Shown: positions 14,230 through 17,994 of the stretch, piece after piece | Layout of the letters: every line of letters begins with the position of its first letter | How positions within the stretch are numbered: the first letter of the stretch is position 1 | The notes under the pieces: generated by a model | Seen by the model: the letters and a program-made list of their open reading frames with translations, nothing else | What the model was told of the DNA's origin: nothing | The model's database searches: none | Position numbers and translations under genes: made by a program | From: Porphyromonadaceae bacterium UBA4259 | Lineage (GTDB): Bacteria > Bacteroidota > Bacteroidia > Bacteroidales > Muribaculaceae | DNA: 17,994 bases | Assembly (NCBI GenBank): GCA_002396125.1 | Contig: DGWL01000100.1 | Span: 1-17,994 of the forward strand | Reading direction: 5' to 3'

Positions 14230-14871
14230 TTACTTTACCATCTTTTGCACATAGAACATCTCGGCATAGGTGCGGCCGCACTCAAGTCCGCGCATGCGGG
14301 CAAGCGCCTTAATGCCTTCTTCGTTCAAGGGCGAAGGCAATGTCTTGATTTGAGTTTTGTAGTGATAGAAAAGTCTGACCTTCTCCTCGATGAACTCGTT
14401 GATGTCATAGTAGAACAGACCGCCCGGAATATTGTCGCCACTGTTGACAAAAGGATATTCATAGAGGGCAAAAAGGCTTGGCATTTTGCCTTCTTTTAGT
14501 CTCATTGCGGCCTTGACACAATTATACATCACGATGTGGTCTTGATGATGAGAAGGGTAGTTGGCAAAAACTTCATCGGGCTGGAACGATGCAAGCACTT
14601 TGTCGATGGCAGTTGTTATTTCTCGAGCAGGGATTGTGTCCATTTCGGCATCACGGTTGAAATATAAAATGTCGTAGGAAAATCCTGTTTCACGAGCAAC
14701 AGTGTCAACCTCCTGTTTTCTAATATCTATTTGTTGTCGCACATCACATCCGCCAATTGTGCCAAAGATTACATGCACTTGAGCACCTTGTTTTATCTGG
14801 CTTAGCATATAACCTCCGCATCCCAGTATTTCATCGTCGGAGTGTGGTGCTATTACCAATATCTTTTTCAT
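14230..14871 (-). CDS. PIG-L/LmbE-family zinc deacetylase
   Basis: Enzymes of this family remove N-acetyl groups from GlcNAc-containing substrates (GlcNAc-PI, mycothiol and bacillithiol precursors, lincomycin and other glycoconjugates). The 213-residue protein carries the N-terminal APHSDDE motif at 8-14 (zinc ligands His10 and Asp13, catalytic Asp12). It also has HHQDH at 108-112 with the third ligand His112. No signal peptide is present, so it acts in the cytoplasm. The gene starts 23 bp after the thioredoxin-fold lipoprotein gene and is followed after 24 bp by the ATP-grasp gene, making a probable transcription unit. A free amine produced here could be the acceptor of the ATP-grasp enzyme; that link is inference. 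Confidence 0.92.
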   Translation of the reverse strand: MKKILVIAPHSDDEILGCGGYMLSQIKQGAQVHVIFGTIGGCDVRQQIDIRKQEVDTVARETGFSYDILYFNRDAEMDTIPAREITTAIDKVLASFQPDEVFANYPSHHQDHIVMYNCVKAAMRLKEGKMPSLFALYEYPFVNSGDNIPGGLFYYDINEFIEEKVRLFYHYKTQIKTLPSPLNEEGIKALARMRGLECGRTYAEMFYVQKMVK

Positions 14872-14894
14872 TGTTTTTCAGGAAATAATAGGTT

Positions 14895-15986
14895 TTACAA
14901 ATGTTTTGCAACCGCAGTCTCCAGTTGCTCAATGTTACCAACTTTTTCCACAATCTCGCCATTACGGCCAATGATGAAGATAGTGGGCAACTGCTGAATG
15001 TTGTAGGAGCTGGCATATTGTGAGTACTCGCCGTTGGGGTCGCGCATCGAGATCCATGGCAACGATGACGAGGCTTGTATCCACTGTGCGTCATCACCAT
15101 CAAGGCACACCTGGAAGATTTCCAATCCTTGAGCCTTGTGCTTAATGTAGATGGTGTTGAGCAACTTGTTGAGTGCCGGTGAGAACGACTGGTTCTGCAT
15201 GGTGAAGTTGAGGATTACCACTTTTCCATGCGACGACACTTCTTGCAAGCTTTGCATTCGTCCCTTTTGATCCATGAGCTTGATGTCGATGAGAGCAGCC
15301 TCGGTGGCAACGATGGTGTCGCGTGGCGATGCCTCGCTGCGACGTCGGCTAAGTCCTATCTTGAAATTATCAACCATGTAGCCCGTGCGCGGGTCGTTGG
15401 GGCGGAAGTTTGCAAAGGCGTTGGTGACAGCGCCTATTATCTTGAAGTCTTTTTTGTCGAGTGGGTCAAAGAGTGGCTTGTCGGCAATATACTTGTTGAT
15501 TAGGTAGAAAGCCAAAATTCCGGCAGGATCTTTCACCAGGTCACGACTCAATTGGTCTTTCCACTTGCGGTAGGCATCACTGCTGGTGTCGCCGGCTTTG
15601 CTGAACTTGGCTGCCTGCTTGTCGATGTTCATCATTTTCACAGCGTTGTCGCTGCCGCTAAGGGTGTAGTCATCGGCCCAGCGGGCAATCGAGGTTTTAA
15701 CCTCAAGGTTATCGATGCTGTCGATGGGAAAATAGATGGCATCCTTGCCGTTGATACCCAAGCGATAGATATTGGGATACTCGGCGGCATCCTCACTCAG
15801 CGAGAACTTGTCGCCGCTGGTCACAACGCTGTCAACAAAGAGCCAGTTACCATTAACGTTAGTCTCTAGATAGATAGTTGTAGTGTCGCCGGCACCTTCC
15901 ACAGTGCCGCTCACTTTAAACTTGTTGCTGTTGCATGAACACATCAGTGCTACTGCAGCAACAGCCAGGAACATTAATTTTTTCAT
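14895..15986 (-). CDS. TlpA/thioredoxin-fold lipoprotein with DUF4369-like N-terminus, CxxC lost
   Basis: The 363-residue product has a lipoprotein-type signal peptide (MKKLMFLAVAAVALMCSC, probable lipidated Cys18). An N-terminal beta domain starting FKVSGTVEGAGDTTTIYLET resembles DUF4369. A helical middle follows, then a thioredoxin-like C-terminus from about 229. The core strand KVVILNF (255-261) is followed by TMQNQSFSPALNKLL. There TlpA proteins have W.xWCxxC, so the active-site pair is replaced by Gln266 and Ser269 and oxidoreductase activity is not expected. The cis-proline is kept (QLPTIFIIG, Pro334), showing that the fold is intact. It probably acts as a binding protein at the envelope. 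It is first in a possible unit with the PIG-L and ATP-grasp genes. Confidence 0.87.
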   Translation of the reverse strand: MKKLMFLAVAAVALMCSCNSNKFKVSGTVEGAGDTTTIYLETNVNGNWLFVDSVVTSGDKFSLSEDAAEYPNIYRLGINGKDAIYFPIDSIDNLEVKTSIARWADDYTLSGSDNAVKMMNIDKQAAKFSKAGDTSSDAYRKWKDQLSRDLVKDPAGILAFYLINKYIADKPLFDPLDKKDFKIIGAVTNAFANFRPNDPRTGYMVDNFKIGLSRRRSEASPRDTIVATEAALIDIKLMDQKGRMQSLQEVSSHGKVVILNFTMQNQSFSPALNKLLNTIYIKHKAQGLEIFQVCLDGDDAQWIQASSSLPWISMRDPNGEYSQYASSYNIQQLPTIFIIGRNGEIVEKVGNIEQLETAVAKHL

Positions 15987-16017
15987 ATTGTGTAGTTCTT
16001 TTTTTTCTAAAAACGTG

Positions 16018-16049
16018 CGAATTTACTCCAATTTGACCGAATGAGCAAA
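16018..16049 (-). promoter_or_regulatory. Promoter candidate for the thioredoxin-fold lipoprotein unit
   Basis: On the minus strand, TTTG (16049-16046), 20 bp, then TAAATTCG (16025-16018), which differs from TAnnTTTG at one position. The leader would be about 28 nt. No other candidate is seen in the 85-bp gap. Confidence 0.5.
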
Positions 16050-16071
16050 TTATTCCTTAATTAGTTTTCTA

Positions 16072-16761
16072 TTACAAAGCCAATCCCAGCCCCACCGTTA
16101 ATGGCGTGAAAGCCGGTGCATGTTCTTCCTTGAGCACGTGGCAAGGGCTATAACGAATATAGACGCCTATAGCTCTCCACTTCAAGCCGCCCATGATGTC
16201 GACTGTGACAGGTATCTGATGAATGCCTGTGTGCGACACTTTCACTTTCTCATCATTAAGTTGATACTGGGTGAGAACCGAAGCGCGAAGGTTGAAGTTG
16301 ACAACCGGCCCGGCAAAAATGTCGAGTTTGTCGACAATGCGTTGCTTGAAAAGCACGGGCATTGTGAGTGAGAACACTTTCACTCGCGACAGGCGCTTGC
16401 TGGCACCCTCGGGGTAGGGGGCAACGGCAAGCCTCTCGCCATCGTCAATAAATCGCACATCGTTATTGAGGCGATAGTTGCGCCAGTTGATGCCCACGCC
16501 CATGGTGATGCGTTGCCCGTGACCGGTATTGAACTTTGCGCCAACCACGGTGAGCCAGCCAATATCAATGCTGTGGCCCATGTCGCTCTCAATGCCTTTT
16601 GCGTGATTCCAGCCTAGCACAAAATCGCCGCTATAGATGTTCCACCCCACGCTATCGGTGAACAGTGGATGCCAATCCACGTGAATGTAATCATCATCGG
16701 CAGCTCGGGCACCTATACATGTAGCCACGCAGGCTATTATTACTATTATAAAATTCTTCAT
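16072..16761 (-). CDS. Outer-membrane beta-barrel-like protein (uncharacterised)
   Basis: The 229-residue product has a clear signal peptide (MKNFIIVIIACVATCIGARA). Repeated amphipathic beta strands follow (IDIGWLTVVGAKFNTG, RITMGVGINWRNYRLNN, LDIFAGPVVNFNLRASV, VDIMGGLKWRAIGVYIRYSP, LTVGLGLAL). The pattern fits a small eight-strand-type outer-membrane barrel like those annotated as porin-family or PorT-like proteins in Bacteroidetes. The chain ends in Leu rather than Phe/Tyr. Function unknown. The start codon is fixed by the signal peptide, which matters because the promoter lies almost directly against it. Confidence 0.8.
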   Translation of the reverse strand: MKNFIIVIIACVATCIGARAADDDYIHVDWHPLFTDSVGWNIYSGDFVLGWNHAKGIESDMGHSIDIGWLTVVGAKFNTGHGQRITMGVGINWRNYRLNNDVRFIDDGERLAVAPYPEGASKRLSRVKVFSLTMPVLFKQRIVDKLDIFAGPVVNFNLRASVLTQYQLNDEKVKVSHTGIHQIPVTVDIMGGLKWRAIGVYIRYSPCHVLKEEHAPAFTPLTVGLGLAL

Positions 16762-16765
16762 GCCA

Positions 16766-16797
16766 CAAAGGTAAGAAATTATCTTTAATCAAGCAAA
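16766..16797 (-). promoter_or_regulatory. Promoter of the beta-barrel gene, nearly leaderless
   Basis: On the minus strand, TTTG (16797-16794), 20 bp, then TACCTTTG (16773-16766). Only four bases separate the -7 box from the ATG at 16761, so the mRNA should have practically no leader. The -33 box lies in the T-tract of the terminator of the upstream gene. Confidence 0.75.
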
Positions 16798-16828
16798 AAT
16801 CCCCTCAACCTTGTGGCGGCGAGGGGAT
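16795..16828 (-). terminator. Intrinsic terminator after the HU/SPOR gene
   Basis: ATCCCCTC (16799-16806) pairs exactly with GAGGGGAT (16821-16828) around a 14-nt loop. On the minus strand the stem is followed by TTTTTG. It lies 27 bp after the stop of the HU/SPOR gene. Confidence 0.8.
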
Positions 16829-16854
16829 GTGTAATTGGTTAAATTGCTGTGCTT

Positions 16855-17808
16855 TTACTTGCACACCCAGGCATTGCGGCAGCTGGCGGGGAGCAAATTC
16901 TTGGCGCGGCGCAGCTCACGCTCGCTATTGCCTTGAGCGGCAACCACATGGTGGAACTTGCCACGGCCCACCACGCGGGTCTTGATTCCCTTCTTGGCGT
17001 ATTGCTTTACCATCTTGGCTGCTTGGCTTGCCTTGTGGCAGGTGTTTATTACCAGCAGGTAGCGACCATTCAAGTCGCTTGGCAGGCCGGGGTTGTAGGT
17101 GCTCTCGATGGCTTCTTCGTCTTGTGGCTTTCCAGTGGTGTTATCAATCACGGCCACTCTGTTGTCGCGAGCTGTGGTTGCTGCCGTGGGTTTGATATCG
17201 ATAATCTGGGCAGGACGAGTCTTGACCTCAACTGGAGTAACGCTTGCTGTTTGAGTTGAGCGGTCGATTATCACCGGTGTAGAGAACAACAAACCGGCAG
17301 CCACGATAGCTGCAACCGATGCGGCGGCCTTCATGCGCTCATGCCAAATGTTGCCTGTAATGACGGCTTGTGGCTCGTGAGTGGTTGATGCTTCATCAAG
17401 GCTGTTGAGCACAATATTCTTGAGTCCGAAAAACTCATTGAAGGCTTCGTCTTGTGAGAATGGTTCAAATTCCATCTTGCCCTTGGCGGTGGGCTTGAAC
17501 AATCCCATCCTGCCCATCGACACCTCATTGCCGGCGGCAAGTTGGCTCTTGAGCGATGCCACATGAGTGGCTATCATTTCACATGCTGCGTCATAGGCCA
17601 TGCTATGGCGGCGGGCGATGGAGGTTGCCAGCAACCCGTCGTTGTGAGTAATCCTTTGGTTGAAGGTGATGTTGCGGCTTGGCCTGATGATGGTGTTGCC
17701 GCTCATGCGTGATGGTGTATAATTGGCTATGAGTGCTCCCCAACCGGGAATCACCACGCAGTCATTATACATCATCAGGTATTCTATGTGTTGAGTAATT
17801 GATATCAT
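16855..17808 (-). CDS. HU-CCDC81 and SPOR domain membrane protein
   Basis: The 317-residue product has two N-terminal HU-like modules: ITQHIEYLMMYNDCVVIPGWGALIANY (given here as positions 3-29), then about 60-125 with SMGRMGLFKPTAKGKMEF. One membrane segment follows (about 160-181, ASVAAIVAAGLLF), then a periplasmic linker and a C-terminal SPOR domain (about 249-317, RYLLVINTCHKASQAAK). SPOR domains bind glycan strands stripped of stem peptides at division sites. This architecture is Bacteroidetes-specific, and a link between nucleoid and septum has been supposed. The frame continues to an ATG at 17892, but I chose 17808. The family starts at this methionine, and a good -7 box lies inside the would-be extension. 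Confidence 0.9.
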   Translation of the reverse strand: MISITQHIEYLMMYNDCVVIPGWGALIANYTPSRMSGNTIIRPSRNITFNQRITHNDGLLATSIARRHSMAYDAACEMIATHVASLKSQLAAGNEVSMGRMGLFKPTAKGKMEFEPFSQDEAFNEFFGLKNIVLNSLDEASTTHEPQAVITGNIWHERMKAAASVAAIVAAGLLFSTPVIIDRSTQTASVTPVEVKTRPAQIIDIKPTAATTARDNRVAVIDNTTGKPQDEEAIESTYNPGLPSDLNGRYLLVINTCHKASQAAKMVKQYAKKGIKTRVVGRGKFHHVVAAQGNSERELRRAKNLLPASCRNAWVCK

Positions 17809-17813
17809 TGCCG

Positions 17814-17845
17814 CAAAATTAATGCTTTTTTGCCACTCTCGCAAG
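17814..17845 (-). promoter_or_regulatory. Promoter of the HU/SPOR gene, nearly leaderless
   Basis: On the minus strand, CTTG (17845-17842, one mismatch to TTTG), 20 bp, then TAATTTTG (17821-17814). Five bases separate the -7 box from the ATG at 17808. It supports the shorter start over the ATG at 17892. Confidence 0.65.
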
Positions 17846-17904
17846 GGTTGTTGATAAGTTTTCGTCTCTTTGGCAAAACTGAAAACTGACAATTGAAACC
17901 TTTT

Positions 17905-17994
17905 TCACTCCCCAATCATTCCTCTTGCGGTGCGCTCGTCGAGCCCATGAGCCACAGCGAGCTTGATGTCGCGTTCCACGTCGTCGCGGTTGAA
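17905..17994 (-). CDS. C-terminal end of an unrecognised protein (runs off the window)
   Basis: The minus strand is open from the right edge for 29 codons to a TGA at 17907-17905. It reads FNRDDVERDIKLAVAHGLDE and then RTARGMIGE. The stretch is charged and probably helical. Too little is present to name a family. The frame is favoured over the others because it is uninterrupted, has codon use like the neighbours, and ends before the promoter of the next gene on the same strand. Confidence 0.55.
   Translation of the reverse strand, partial: FNRDDVERDIKLAVAHGLDERTARGMIGE

Noticed and set aside
13678..14499. 273-codon plus-strand open frame opposite the ATP-grasp and PIG-L genes
   Set aside because: It runs antisense across two genes with clear family motifs, and its own translation shows no domain; it reflects codon bias.
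11387..14871. Bacillithiol or mycothiol biosynthesis cluster
   Set aside because: The GT-B enzyme lacks the BshA/MshA N-terminal glycine loop, no BshC- or MshC-like ligase is present, and a GT2 gene is included.
17809..17892. N-terminal extension of the HU/SPOR protein from the ATG at 17892
   Set aside because: The extension is not HU-like, a -7 box lies inside it, and the HU-CCDC81 family begins at the methionine encoded at 17808.

Overview
The window looks like a chromosomal segment of a gut-type Bacteroidales bacterium, most likely Muribaculaceae or a Prevotella relative. That placement is an inference. It rests on repeated promoters of the Bacteroidetes form (TTTG, about 20 bp, then TAnnTTTG), the lack of clear Shine-Dalgarno sites, Bacteroidetes-type lipoproteins, a C-terminal pair of dockerin-like repeats, an HU-CCDC81/SPOR membrane protein, and a TPP-riboswitch-controlled TonB-dependent receptor. 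I see no tRNA, rRNA, CRISPR array, insertion sequence or phage gene.

Layout. At 1-1085 (minus strand) lies the 5' part of a TonB-dependent receptor behind a TPP riboswitch, so it is probably a thiamine-type uptake receptor. At 1134-7284 (minus) lies the elongasome operon mreB-mreC-mreD-mrdA-rodA, with overlapping genes except for a 157-bp mreB-mreC spacer that holds a hairpin and a short tandem repeat. At 7453-9437 (minus) are a small lipoprotein gene and an AGCS-family sodium:alanine symporter that probably share one promoter. At 9420-10125 (minus) is a beta-phosphoglucomutase-like HAD phosphatase. At 10165-10984 (plus) is a broken chimera: the start of an M6-metalloprotease-like secreted protein joined out of frame to the end of a different secreted protein with dockerin-like repeats.

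The most unusual part is 11025-14871. A 22-bp perfect palindrome (11321-11342) carries the -33 boxes of two divergent promoters whose -7 boxes are exactly mirror-placed. One promoter faces a roughly 280-nt unit that ends in a strong terminator and could encode a 63-residue glycine-rich hydrophobic peptide or a small RNA. The other drives two glycosyltransferases (GT-B, then GT-A/GT2). Running towards these, with a 15-bp tail-to-tail overlap, are an ATP-grasp ligase-like gene and a PIG-L/LmbE deacetylase. Together the four could make a modified glycan or glycoconjugate in which the deacetylase exposes an amine and the ATP-grasp enzyme caps it. That role is a hypothesis.

At 14895-17994 (minus) are a lipoprotein with a thioredoxin fold that has lost its CxxC, an outer-membrane beta-barrel-like protein, an HU-CCDC81/SPOR protein and the last codons of an unrecognised gene. 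Two of these genes have a promoter placed so close to the ATG that the mRNAs should be almost leaderless. In one case the -33 box is also the T-tract of the upstream gene's terminator.
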